Shown here: positions 42,879 to 51,174 of the stretch, piece after piece | Layout of the letters: each line of letters begins with the position of its first letter | How positions within the stretch are numbered: the stretch's first letter is position 1 | DNA from: an uncultured Oscillospiraceae bacterium | Lineage (GTDB): Bacteria; Bacillota; Clostridia; Oscillospirales; Oscillospiraceae | DNA length: 64,000 nucleotides | Assembly (NCBI GenBank): GCA_910588135.1 | Contig: CAJUOT010000007.1 | Location: 13,258 to 77,257, forward strand | Direction of reading: 5' to 3' | Position numbers and translations under genes: made by a program | Notes under the pieces: model-generated | What the model was told of the DNA's origin: nothing | Seen by the model: only the letters and a program-made list of their open reading frames with translations | Databases searched by the model: none

Positions 42879-44681
42879 TCAGGCCATGAGTGCTTCCATT
42901 TCATCCAGCAGCTCGCCGAACAGCTCCAGCGCATCCTGGATGGGCTTGGGACTTGCCATGTCCACCCCGGCGCCTTTCAGCAGGTCGATGGGGTCCTTGG
43001 AGCAGCCGCCGGACAGGAACTCCAGGTAATCCTTCACCGCGGGGGCGCCCTCCTTCAGGATGCGGCGGGACAGGGCGATGGCGGCGGAGTAGCCGGTGGA
43101 GTACTGATAGACGTAGTAGTTGTAGTAGAAGTGGGGGATGCGGGCCCACTCCAGGGCGATGCGGTCGTCGGTGACCATGTCGGGGCCGAAGTATTTGGCG
43201 TTGAGGGCCTTGTACTCGGCGCTGAGCCGCTCGGCGGTGAGGGGCACCCCCTGGGCGTTCAGCTCGCCCAGGCGCAGCTCGAATTCGGCGAACATGGTCT
43301 GGCGGTACAGCGTGCCCTTGAACTGCTCCAGGAAGTGGTTGATGAGCCAGGCCCGCTCCTTTTGATCGGTGGTTTTGCCCAGCAGGTGCTCCATCAGCAG
43401 GGCCTCGTTGCAGGTGGAGGCCACCTCGGCCACGAAGATCACATAGTCCCGGTAGACGGAGGGCTGGGTCTTGTTGCTGAGGTAGGAGTGGACGGCGTGG
43501 CCCATCTCGTGGGCCAGGGTGAACATACTGTCCAGGTTGTCCTTCTGGTTGAGCAGCACGTAGGGGTGGACCACCACGCCGTTGGAATACGCGCCGGAGC
43601 GCTTGCCCACATTCTCATACACGTCGATCCAGCGGTTGTCGAAGCCCTCCCTGATGATGGCCCGGTACTCCTCGCCCATGGGGGCCAGGGCGTCGTACAC
43701 GATGGCCTTGGCCTCGTCAAAGGGGATCACCTTGTCCGCGCCCGCCACCATGGGGGCGTAGATGTCGTACATATGCAGCTCGTCCACCCCCAGCAGCTTC
43801 TTGCGCAGGGTGACGTAGCGGTGGAGCTTGTCCAGGTTGGCGTTTACGGTGTCCACCAGGTTGCGGTACACCTGGGGCGGCACCCGCGTTCCGCTGACGG
43901 CGGCGGCCAGGGGGGAGTCGTACTTCCGGGCGGTGGCGAAGAACTGGCGCTGCTTCACCTCGGAGCACAGCACGGCGGCGGCGGTGTTCTGGAAGCGGCC
44001 GTAGGTGTCGTAATACTGCTCATAGGCGGCGCGGCGCAGCTCCCGGTCCTCGCTCATCTCGTAGGGGACGAAGGTGGCGTCGGACAGGGGCAGGGAATTG
44101 CCGTCCCGGTCCACGATGGCGGGGAAGGTGAGGTCGGCGTTGGTGAACTTGGAGTAGATGTCGTCGGGGGCCTGGGCCATCTCGCCGGCGGCGGCCAGCA
44201 GCTTCTCCTCCGCGTCGGACAGGATGTGCTCTTTCTTGTCCTGGATAACGGTGAAGTACCGGCGGTACAGCTCCAGCCCGGGCTCGTCGGCGTAGAACCC
44301 CTCCAGGGTGTCCGGGGCGATTTTCAGCAGCTCGGGGGTCTCGAAGGCGGTGGCGGCGCTGACCTCTACCGCCAGGCTCATGGCCTTGCCCGCCATGGCC
44401 TGATACCGGGCCACCCGGGTGTCCTCGTCCTGGCGGAGGGAGGCATAGCGGTACAGGTTGCCCAGCTGGTCGCCCACCCGCATGGACAGGGTGAGGTACT
44501 CGTACAGGGTTTTGGCGCTCTCGCCCAGCCGCCCGGCATAGCCGGGGAGGGTGCGGGCCAGGGCCTGGGTCTCGTCAAATTCCTTTTCCCACGCCTCGTC
44601 GGCGGGGTAGATATCGGCGGTGTTCCAGGTGTGCTCCGCGGGCACTTCGGCGCGCTGGGGAATTTTCTTGTTGTCAGCCAT
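42879..44681 (-). CDS. pepF: Oligoendopeptidase F, M3 family
   Basis: 600 residues, cytoplasmic zinc metallopeptidase that trims short peptides. Zinc site LAHEMGHAVHSYLSN (HExxH) at about residue 390, with further ligand Glu in VAEVASTCNEALL. Length fits PepF. AGGAGG is 11 bases before the ATG at 44681. Monocistronic, convergent with the glp operon. Its stop codon abuts the parS-like site. Confidence 0.92.
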   Translation of the reverse strand: MADNKKIPQRAEVPAEHTWNTADIYPADEAWEKEFDETQALARTLPGYAGRLGESAKTLYEYLTLSMRVGDQLGNLYRYASLRQDEDTRVARYQAMAGKAMSLAVEVSAATAFETPELLKIAPDTLEGFYADEPGLELYRRYFTVIQDKKEHILSDAEEKLLAAAGEMAQAPDDIYSKFTNADLTFPAIVDRDGNSLPLSDATFVPYEMSEDRELRRAAYEQYYDTYGRFQNTAAAVLCSEVKQRQFFATARKYDSPLAAAVSGTRVPPQVYRNLVDTVNANLDKLHRYVTLRKKLLGVDELHMYDIYAPMVAGADKVIPFDEAKAIVYDALAPMGEEYRAIIREGFDNRWIDVYENVGKRSGAYSNGVVVHPYVLLNQKDNLDSMFTLAHEMGHAVHSYLSNKTQPSVYRDYVIFVAEVASTCNEALLMEHLLGKTTDQKERAWLINHFLEQFKGTLYRQTMFAEFELRLGELNAQGVPLTAERLSAEYKALNAKYFGPDMVTDDRIALEWARIPHFYYNYYVYQYSTGYSAAIALSRRILKEGAPAVKDYLEFLSGGCSKDPIDLLKGAGVDMASPKPIQDALELFGELLDEMEALMA

Positions 44682-44755
44682 CGGATCAGCAGCCTCCTGT
44701 CTCAAATTTGATGGGGATATCCTATCACAGGAACTTTCATTTTACAAGGGCGCGG

Positions 44756-44803
44756 GGCAAAAAAAGGGCGCCCGGCCGGGGGAGGATAAAATCCCGGCCG
44801 GGC
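44756..44803 (-). terminator. Minus-strand terminator
   Basis: GCCCGGCCGGG (44770-44780) pairs with CCCGGCCGGGC (44793-44803). On the minus strand it is followed by GCCC and T7. It probably ends the PadR-DUF4097-PspC transcript. Apart from this, the terminator-to-PspC stretch 44804-45115 holds only a dispersed repeat. Confidence 0.7.
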
Positions 44804-44894
44804 AGTGATTCTGCCGATCCCTCGTCGGCGCATCGTCGGAGCAAAGTCCATTCCGTTCGGGACGCCCTGTGGGCATCCCGAACTTTATTTCCTT

Positions 44895-44941
44895 GCCCCT
44901 CCTCTCCCCACAAAGCCAGAGGGCGGCTTTGCGGGGGCCCC
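44895..44941 (+). repeat. Dispersed 47-nt hairpin repeat, copy 2
   Basis: Same 17-base and 11-base flanks as copy 1 (30030-30076, opposite strand). The stem here is CAAAGCC/GGCTTTG, whereas copy 1 has CGAAAGC/GCTTTCG, so pairing is kept while sequence changes. Confidence 0.7.
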
Positions 44942-45115
44942 ATTTGGGGCAGCCTGCGCTGTTCGCGGCGCGGGGCTGTGCCGTTTACGGCGTAGTCGTG
45001 CTTCGCCTGCTCGCGACGCGCGGCTTCGCTCCGACTCGGGCCACAAACATCCGGGGCTCTGCCCCTCCTTGGTTTGCGGCCCTCGCTTCAGTCCAGGCTC
45101 CCTGCTCCCGGGCAT

Positions 45116-45301
45116 TCAGCACTCTTTGGGCATAATCAGGGCGGCGATGATATACACCCACAGAGACATACCGCCGGGAACCACCAGCAGAACGGTGGCC
45201 ACGCGCACAATCGTGGGATCGACATTGAAGTAACGGGCGATGCCCCCGCACACGCCGCAGACAACGGCGTCGGAGCCTGTGGTACGGTACAGTCTTTTCA
45301 T
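45116..45301 (-). CDS. PspC-domain small membrane protein
   Basis: 61 residues from the ATG at 45301 with GAAAGGAG upstream. PspC pattern: LYRTTGSDAVVCGVCGGIARYFNVDPTIVRVATVLL then one membrane helix ending in LIMPKEC. In other bacteria PspC-like proteins take part in envelope-stress sensing. It is the last gene of the PadR operon, together with a DUF4097 protein that often accompanies PspC. Confidence 0.88.
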   Translation of the reverse strand: MKRLYRTTGSDAVVCGVCGGIARYFNVDPTIVRVATVLLVVPGGMSLWVYIIAALIMPKEC

Positions 45302-45328
45302 AGAAGGGTCTCCTTTCCTCATTCAGCG

Positions 45329-45490
45329 TCAGCGCAGGTCATAGGGCGGCATCCGGTTCAGATCCGGGCAGCCCAGGGAGGGGAATACGGCGCGCACGGC
45401 GCGCTTGCAGCGCCGGCACACGGGGCTCCAGCCCCGGTGGGCGGAGCAGAACGCCCAGCCCGGGCAGTCGGGATAGCAAACCTGTCTCAT
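45329..45490 (-). CDS. 53-residue Cys-rich protein
   Basis: The frame begins MRQVCYPDCPGWAFCSAHRG and ends in TGA at 45329. Six Cys, including two CxxC-like pairs (CYPDC, CRRC), suggest a small zinc ribbon. It starts 14 bases after the DUF4097 stop and ends 27 bases before the PspC start on the same strand, so it fills the operon gap. A weak GGGGGCG site precedes the ATG. The function is unknown. Confidence 0.5.
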   Translation of the reverse strand: MRQVCYPDCPGWAFCSAHRGWSPVCRRCKRAVRAVFPSLGCPDLNRMPPYDLR

Positions 45491-45504
45491 CTCGCGCCCC
45501 CGGG

Positions 45505-47199
45505 TCAGTACCGTTCCAGCGACAGGTCGCCGCTGACGGTAGCCATGGAATAGGCGGGGCCGGAGCCGTCGCCGTAGGCATATACCCCGTTGGTATAGTT
45601 CAGGGGAAACTGGCAGTCCATCTCGCCGCTGACGGTTTTCATCCGCACGGAGAACGGACCGTCCAGGGGCAGGCGGGCCTCGCAGTCGCCGGACTTGGAG
45701 GACAGCTCCATCACCTGGGGCTGCCGGGCGGTCTCCACCCGCACGTCGCCGCTCATGGTGCTGCCCAGGAAGCGGGCCGCCTGGCCTTCCATCTCGATGT
45801 CGCCGCTGGCGGACTTGACCATGGCGTCGTCTATCTGGCCGTGGAGGTTGATATCGCCGCTCATGGTCTCGGCGTGGAGATCGGCGCAGACCCCCTCCAG
45901 ACTCAGGTCCAGGTCGCCGCTGGCGGAGTGAAATCGCAGCTCCCCGCAGCCGCGCAGGCTGCAGTTGAAGTCGCCGCTGGAGGTTTTAACTACCATCTGA
46001 TCCACGTCCAGCCCCCGGCCGTCCAGATCCACATCGCCGCTGGCGGTGTGAATTTCCAGCAGCTCCCAGGGCCGGCAGGGCAGGCACAGCTCCACGTCGG
46101 CGGAACCGAAGCCCCGGCGGGAGAAGAAGGAGGAGGAGGCCGTGCGCCCCTCCCGGATGGTGAGCACCCCGTCGGCGGAGCAGGTCACGTCCAGGTCGTC
46201 CACGTCGCCGTCGATGATGACCCCGGAGTCCGGGGCCCCGTCGGCGCGGATGGTCACGTCCCCGGCCTCCGTCTGCACCACGATGCCCCGCAGGTCCTTC
46301 AGCGCGCCCACGGAGTAGGACCCGTCCCGGTTGGCCTCCATGGAGGCGTCCTGGCCGGAGAAGCGGGGGCCGCACTCCCCCTGGCGGCCGCCCTTCCACT
46401 CGCCCCACTGGGTAAAGAAGCCGCCCTTGGCCTTGTCGTAGCCGAAGCCGTAGATGATATCCCGCTGCTGCCTGGGGCCGCCGCCGGCGAAGAACCGGTC
46501 CTGATTGGGGTCCATCTCAAACTCGAACTCCCAGCCGGCGGGGGGCTCGGGCGCCTGCGGGGCCTCGGGGGCCTCGGGGCATTCCGGCGCCGCCGGCGAT
46601 TCCGGGGCCGCCGGGCACTCCGGCGGGGTGGGGGCGTCCGGGGTGGTGTTGAAGTGGACGTGTACGCGGCCGTCGTCCTTCTCCACAGTGGTGCGGCGCT
46701 GAATGGCGTCCTTCGCCTGCTTGATGGCGGCCTTTGCCTGGTCGATGGCGGCGTTGCACACCTCCGACACGTTGGACAGAAGGGCGTCCAGGTCCTTCTG
46801 CGCGCCGCCCTGGGGCTGGCCCCCCTGCCCGGAGGAGCCCTGGGCCCGGCGGCTTTCCGCCCGGTTGATGATGATGGGGTCGCCGTCCCCGTGATTGATG
46901 ACCACGGTGCGGCCGTCGGGCCGCTCGATGCGGGTCTGGCCGCCCTCGGTAGTGATGGCCGTGCCGTCCTTGGAGGCGCTGACGCCCAGGTAGCTGAGCA
47001 GCTCGTCCACGTCCCCCAGGTCCTCCATGGCCCGGGTGAAGGCGGCCCCCTCGTCCATGCCCGCGCCGGTCATGTCCAGGAAGCGGTGGTACAGGTTGTC
47101 GGACAGCTCCTCAATCAGCTCCGCCTTCGCGGTGGAGTGGGGGGCGGCGGTCAGCTTGGCGGCCACCGCGTTGGTGAATCTCATTTTCATTTTTTCCAT
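45505..47199 (-). CDS. DUF1700/DUF4097 protein
   Basis: 564 residues. The N-terminus (1 to about 100) is a DUF1700-like helical region (MKMRFTNAVAAKLTAAPHSTAKAELIEELSDNLYHRFLDMT). A coiled and Pro/Glu-rich linker follows (about 130-225). The C-terminal half (about 300-564) is a DUF4097 beta-helix with repeated S(A/S/M)SGD(V/I/L) turns. Such proteins appear with PadR and PspC genes in envelope-stress operons and may act as adhesin-like or scaffold proteins. No signal peptide or membrane helix is seen. Its ATG overlaps the padR stop. Confidence 0.82.
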   Translation of the reverse strand: MEKMKMRFTNAVAAKLTAAPHSTAKAELIEELSDNLYHRFLDMTGAGMDEGAAFTRAMEDLGDVDELLSYLGVSASKDGTAITTEGGQTRIERPDGRTVVINHGDGDPIIINRAESRRAQGSSGQGGQPQGGAQKDLDALLSNVSEVCNAAIDQAKAAIKQAKDAIQRRTTVEKDDGRVHVHFNTTPDAPTPPECPAAPESPAAPECPEAPEAPQAPEPPAGWEFEFEMDPNQDRFFAGGGPRQQRDIIYGFGYDKAKGGFFTQWGEWKGGRQGECGPRFSGQDASMEANRDGSYSVGALKDLRGIVVQTEAGDVTIRADGAPDSGVIIDGDVDDLDVTCSADGVLTIREGRTASSSFFSRRGFGSADVELCLPCRPWELLEIHTASGDVDLDGRGLDVDQMVVKTSSGDFNCSLRGCGELRFHSASGDLDLSLEGVCADLHAETMSGDINLHGQIDDAMVKSASGDIEMEGQAARFLGSTMSGDVRVETARQPQVMELSSKSGDCEARLPLDGPFSVRMKTVSGEMDCQFPLNYTNGVYAYGDGSGPAYSMATVSGDLSLERY

Positions 47200-47540
47200 C
47201 AGGTTTGATCCTCCTCCACAGAAATCAGCGCGTCCAGCAGCGCGCGGGTGTTTTCCCATTCCTGGCGGCCGTCCGCCCAGCGCTTCCGGCCCGTGTCCGT
47301 GATGGCGTAGTAGCGGCGGCGGGCCCCCGGTCCGTCGTCCCCCCAGTAGGAGACGATCAGGCCGCTCTGCTCCAGCCGCTTGAAGGCGGTGTAGAGGGTG
47401 GCCTCCTTGAGGCCGTACTCCCCCCCGGTGCATTCCGAGATGTTTTTGTTGATCTCATAACCATAGTTGTCCCCGCGCATCAATTGTGCTAAAATAATGG
47501 TGTCCGTGTGGCCGCGCAGGGTGTCCGCTGAAATCGACAT
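47199..47540 (-). CDS. PadR-family transcriptional regulator
   Basis: 113 residues. Winged-helix PadR pattern: DTIILAQLMRGDNYGYEINKNI, then KEATLYTAFKRLEQSGLIVSYW and RRYYAITDTGRKRW. Group 2 PadR by its short C-terminal helix. First gene of the DUF4097/PspC operon and probably its autoregulator; its promoter carries a GAGGTATCTCG palindrome in the spacer. Confidence 0.9.
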   Translation of the reverse strand: MSISADTLRGHTDTIILAQLMRGDNYGYEINKNISECTGGEYGLKEATLYTAFKRLEQSGLIVSYWGDDGPGARRRYYAITDTGRKRWADGRQEWENTRALLDALISVEEDQT

Positions 47541-47635
47541 GGCGTCCTCCTTTCCCGATTCCAGGCAGGGCCCCGAAGTGCTGAGATACCCTGCTTGTCT
47601 TAGTACCTCGTTAGGCGAAGTAACTTTGTGGGCTT

Positions 47636-47664
47636 ACTATAGCACGAGATACCTCGCCTGTCAA
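47636..47664 (-). promoter_or_regulatory. PadR operon promoter with embedded operator
   Basis: On the minus strand TTGACA (47664-47659), 17 bases, TATAGT (47641-47636). The spacer holds GAGGTATCTCG, and related GGTATCTCAG and GAGGTACTAAG words occur near 47578-47610, so a PadR dimer could cover the promoter. Confidence 0.7.
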
Positions 47665-47732
47665 GGTATTTCTCAAAAAAATTTTTGGCCTCCCTATTCT
47701 TATGCGGGGCCAAGGCAAGGAGATGTTGCAAA

Positions 47733-48569
47733 ATGAGCGAATGTACCCACGACTGCTCCTCCTGCGGCGAGAGCTGCGGGGAGCGCACAGCCCCCCAGGA
47801 CCTGCGCAAGCCGGCCAACGCCCACTCCCACATCGGGCAGGTAATCGCCGTGGTCAGCGGCAAGGGGGGGGTAGGCAAGTCCGCCGTCACCTGCACCCTG
47901 GCCGCCGCCATGGCCAGGCTGGGCAAAAAGGTGGGCGTGCTGGACGCGGATATCACCGGCCCCTCCGTGCCCCAGGCGTTCCACATCCACCAGCGGGCCA
48001 TGGGCGACGAGACGGGCATCCTCCCCGCCGTCACCCCGGGGGGCGTCAAGGTGATGAGCCTGAACCTGCTCATCGAGCACGAGACCGACCCCGTGGTGTG
48101 GCGGGGCCCCGTCATCGCCGGGGCGGTGGAGCAGTTCTGGACCGACGTGGCCTGGGGCGAGCTGGACTACCTGTTCGTGGATATGCCTCCCGGGACGGGG
48201 GACGTGCCCCTCACCGTGTTCCAGTCCCTGCCGGTGGACGGTGTGATTGTGGTCACCGCCCCCCAGGCCCTGGTGGGCATGATCGTCACCAAGGCGGTGC
48301 GCATGGCGGGGATGATGGACGTGCCCGTGCTGGGCCTGGTGGAGAACTACTCCTTCTTCCGCTGCCCGGACTGCGGAAAGGAGCACCCCGTCTTTGGCCC
48401 CAGCGGCATTGAGGCGCTGGCGGAGGAGCTGTCCCTGCCGGTGCTGGCCAGACTGCCCATCGACCCCGCGCTGGCAAAGGCTGTGGACGAGGGCCGGGTG
48501 GAGGAGTACGCCCCCAACCCCATGGCGGAGGTTGCGCAGCGGCTGCTCCTGTCCGGCGGCCGGGAATGA
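47733..48569 (+). CDS. Mrp/NBP35-type Fe-S carrier ATPase
   Basis: 278 residues. Deviant Walker A GKGGVGKSAV near residue 45, switch motifs DADITGPSVP and LFVDMPPGTGD, and the cluster-binding CPDC (FFRCPDCGKEH) near 220. A Cys-rich N-terminus (CTHDCSSCGESCG) recalls the eukaryal NBP35 form. It should deliver Fe-S clusters. AAGGAG precedes the ATG. Overlaps mnmE by 4 bases. Confidence 0.9.
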   Translation: MSECTHDCSSCGESCGERTAPQDLRKPANAHSHIGQVIAVVSGKGGVGKSAVTCTLAAAMARLGKKVGVLDADITGPSVPQAFHIHQRAMGDETGILPAVTPGGVKVMSLNLLIEHETDPVVWRGPVIAGAVEQFWTDVAWGELDYLFVDMPPGTGDVPLTVFQSLPVDGVIVVTAPQALVGMIVTKAVRMAGMMDVPVLGLVENYSFFRCPDCGKEHPVFGPSGIEALAEELSLPVLARLPIDPALAKAVDEGRVEEYAPNPMAEVAQRLLLSGGRE

Positions 48570-49951
48570 GCGGCACCATCGCCGCCATCGCCACCCCCAT
48601 GATCCCCTCCGCCATCGGCATCCTCCGCCTGTCCGGGCCGGGGGCAGTCGCTGCGGTGGACGGGGTATTCACCCCCTTCCGCGGCGGGCCCATGTCTGAG
48701 CGCCCGGATCGGGCGCTGGTATACGGCGCCCTCCATGACCGGGAGGGCGCGGTGATCGACCACTGCCTGTGCACTGTCTCCCGCGCGCCCCACAGCTGCA
48801 CCGGGGAGGACACCGCCGAGCTGCAGTGCCACGGTTCCCCGGCGGCGCTGGCCCTGGGGCTGGAGGCCCTCTTCGCCGCCGGGGCGCGGCAGGCCCTCCC
48901 CGGCGAATTCACCCGGCGGGCGTTTCTCAACGGCAAGCTGGACCTGACCCGCACCGAGGCGGTAGCCGACCTGATCCACGCCGAGACCCCGGCGGCGGTG
49001 CGGCAGGCGGCGGGCCAGCTGGGCGGGGCGCTGGCGGACGCGGTGGACGGGATTTACGGCGGGCTGGCCGACCTGTGCGCCCACTTCCACGCGGTGCTGG
49101 ATTACCCGGATGAGGACATCGAGCCCTTTGAAATCGAAGCGCTGTCGTCGGCGCTGGGCGCGGCGGCGGACAGGCTGGACGCCCTGGCCGCCACCTACCG
49201 GCGGGGGCGGCTGCTGAACGAGGGGGTGCCCTGCGCCATCGTGGGGCGGCCCAACGCGGGCAAGTCCACCCTGTTCAACGCCCTGCTGGGTTATGAGCGG
49301 GCCATCGTGACGGACATCCCCGGCACCACCCGGGACACGGTGGAGGAGCGGGTGAATTTCGGCGGCGTCCTCCTGCGGCTCATCGACACGGCGGGGCTGC
49401 GGGAGGCGGACGACGCGGTGGAACAGCTGGGGGTGGAACGCACCCGGGCCGCCATAGGCCGGGCGGAACTGATTCTGGTTGTGGTGGATGAATCCGGCAC
49501 GCCCAATGAGGAGGACGCCCAGGCCCTCCGGCTGGCAGCATCCTCCGGAAAACCGTGGATACACGTGGCGTCCAAATGTGACCTGGTGGGGGCGGCTGCG
49601 GGCAGTATGGGGACGATAGGAAGCGGTTCCGGTCCGGCGGCGTCAGTGTTTCTCTCCGCCAAAACCGGGCAGGGCATGGATCAGCTGGAGCGGACGGTGG
49701 CGGCGCTGTTCCCGGAGCCCCCGGCGTCCCAGGCCGGGGCCCTGCTCACCAACGCCCGGCAGGCGGAGGCGGCGGGTCGGGCCCGGGAGGCCCTCCACCG
49801 GGGGGCGGCGGCATTGGAGGCCGGAATGCCCCCCGACGCGGTGGTGGCCGACGTGGAGCAGGCCATGGCCGCCCTGGGCGAGCTGACGGGCCGGACGGTG
49901 CGGGAGGACGTGACGGCCCGCATCTTCGAGCGGTTCTGTGTGGGGAAATAG
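48566..49951 (+). CDS. mnmE: tRNA modification GTPase MnmE
   Basis: 461 residues. N-terminal folate-binding domain (1 to about 120), helical domain, G domain at about 220-380 (P-loop GRPNAGKSTLF, DIPGTTRDTV, DTAGL), and the C-terminal CxGK motif (CVGK) at the very end. With MnmG it installs cmnm5 at U34 of tRNAs. MnmE often lies near oriC in Firmicutes, though its usual neighbours mnmG, jag and yidC are not here. Confidence 0.95.
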   Translation: MSGTIAAIATPMIPSAIGILRLSGPGAVAAVDGVFTPFRGGPMSERPDRALVYGALHDREGAVIDHCLCTVSRAPHSCTGEDTAELQCHGSPAALALGLEALFAAGARQALPGEFTRRAFLNGKLDLTRTEAVADLIHAETPAAVRQAAGQLGGALADAVDGIYGGLADLCAHFHAVLDYPDEDIEPFEIEALSSALGAAADRLDALAATYRRGRLLNEGVPCAIVGRPNAGKSTLFNALLGYERAIVTDIPGTTRDTVEERVNFGGVLLRLIDTAGLREADDAVEQLGVERTRAAIGRAELILVVVDESGTPNEEDAQALRLAASSGKPWIHVASKCDLVGAAAGSMGTIGSGSGPAASVFLSAKTGQGMDQLERTVAALFPEPPASQAGALLTNARQAEAAGRAREALHRGAAALEAGMPPDAVVADVEQAMAALGELTGRTVREDVTARIFERFCVGK

Positions 49952-49954
49952 GGC

Positions 49955-49984
49955 GTGACAGGGGGGCGTTCCCCGATGTATAAT
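49955..49984 (+). promoter_or_regulatory. Promoter of the dtd-mutL operon
   Basis: GTGACA (49955-49960), 18 bases, TATAAT (49979-49984), 24 bases before the ATG at 50008. Confidence 0.55.
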
Positions 49985-50007
49985 ATCAGAGAGAAGGGGG
50001 ATGACCC

Positions 50008-50742
50008 ATGCTGTTTCAAAATATTCTCCACGTGTTCACAGACCGGCCCGACCTGTGCGTGCGCTCCTACGTCCGGGAATTCCAGCGGGAGGAAAAGCAG
50101 CAGCGCTTTTTGGAGGAGAGCCGCGCCCATTTCCGCGCCCGGGGCATCGACACATCCAAGCTCGATTCAGAAAAACGCGCCCCGGAATGGGTGATCGAGT
50201 ACGGCCACGCCGTTTCCCGGATCGGGGACTACCGTTTTTATGCCATGGACTACGAGGCGGCGGAGATGTCCAAACACCGGAAGGCCCCGGTGCTGGTGGC
50301 GGAGTACGGGCGGCACACCGCCGAGGACGAGCGGATAATGCTGGAACAGCACCGCCGGGAGCCCCTCGGCTCGAAGCTGTTTCCCGAGACGTGCGTCCCC
50401 CAGGACCGGGAGCTGCTTACCCTGACCTGGGGCGCGGATGGGAAGTGCGTGTGCCAAATCAAGCTGGAACAGGAGGGCGGGGCCCCGAAGCCGCCTAAAA
50501 TTGAGGGAATCGGCGCGCTGATGGACCGGCTGGGCGGGATGTTCCCCCGGCCGGACTTCTGGGATGGCCTGCTGGAGCGGCCCTTCCCGGACATCGCGGA
50601 GGAACTGGGCCGCGCGCTGGGCATTTTTGTGTGCGGACCGGGGCTGGACGCCTACGTGGCACAGAACTGCGAGCTCCGGCGGGAGATGGCGCTGGAAACG
50701 TTTTACCGCGCCCGCGGAGGGAATCAGGAGGAATCGTCATGA
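50008..50742 (+). CDS. Conserved protein of unknown function
   Basis: 244 residues, soluble, no signal peptide (MLFQNILHVFTDRPDLCVRSYVREFQREEKQQRFLEESR...). Mixed alpha/beta with no nucleotide-binding or catalytic motif I recognise. AGAAGGGGG precedes the ATG. Its stop overlaps the dtd start (ATGA), so it is co-translated with dtd and mutL. The link may only be transcriptional. Confidence 0.75.
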   Translation: MLFQNILHVFTDRPDLCVRSYVREFQREEKQQRFLEESRAHFRARGIDTSKLDSEKRAPEWVIEYGHAVSRIGDYRFYAMDYEAAEMSKHRKAPVLVAEYGRHTAEDERIMLEQHRREPLGSKLFPETCVPQDRELLTLTWGADGKCVCQIKLEQEGGAPKPPKIEGIGALMDRLGGMFPRPDFWDGLLERPFPDIAEELGRALGIFVCGPGLDAYVAQNCELRREMALETFYRARGGNQEESS

Positions 50743-51173
50743 GAGCAGTGGTGACCCGGGTGAAAAACGCCCGGGTGGAAATCAATCATGAAGTGAACGG
50801 GGCCATCGGGCAGGGCTTTCTGGTGCTGCTGGGGGTGGGCCCGGAGGACACCCAGGCCACCGCCGACAAGCTGGCCGACAAGGTGTGCGGCCTGCGGGTG
50901 TTTGACGACGAGAACGGCAAGATGAACCTCAATCTGGCCGCGGTGGGCGGGGCGCTGCTGGTGGTGAGCCAGTTCACCCTGTATGCCGACACCTCCTCCC
51001 GCCGCCCCGGCTTCTCCCACGCCGCCAAGCCGGAGCTGGCCGTCCCCCTGTATGAGCGGTTCATGGCCGCCTGCCGGGAGCGGGGCTTTCAGGTGGAGCA
51101 CGGGGAGTTCGCCGCCGAGATGCAGGTGTTCTCCCAGAACGACGGCCCCATCACCATATTACTCGAGGTATAA
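50739..51173 (+). CDS. dtd: D-aminoacyl-tRNA deacylase
   Basis: 144 residues. DTD hallmark segments SQFTLYADTSSRRPGF and the cross-subunit NDGPITILLEV end (N-x-G-P). It hydrolyses D-amino acids or glycine wrongly attached to tRNA. The ATG at 50739 has CAGGAGGAA upstream and overlaps the preceding stop. Confidence 0.94.
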   Translation: MRAVVTRVKNARVEINHEVNGAIGQGFLVLLGVGPEDTQATADKLADKVCGLRVFDDENGKMNLNLAAVGGALLVVSQFTLYADTSSRRPGFSHAAKPELAVPLYERFMAACRERGFQVEHGEFAAEMQVFSQNDGPITILLEV

Positions 51174-51174
51174 A

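Noticed and set aside
40805..42934. 709-codon minus-strand frame opposite the glp oxidoreductases
   Set aside because: No motif or ribosome site, and it spans three clear plus-strand genes.
42819..44711. 630-codon plus-strand frame opposite pepF
   Set aside because: Shadow of the M3 peptidase, whose HExxH site is intact on the minus strand.
44804..45115. Possible short genes in the GC-rich gap before PspC
   Set aside because: Frames exist on both strands but none has a ribosome site or recognisable content. The dispersed repeat accounts for part of it.
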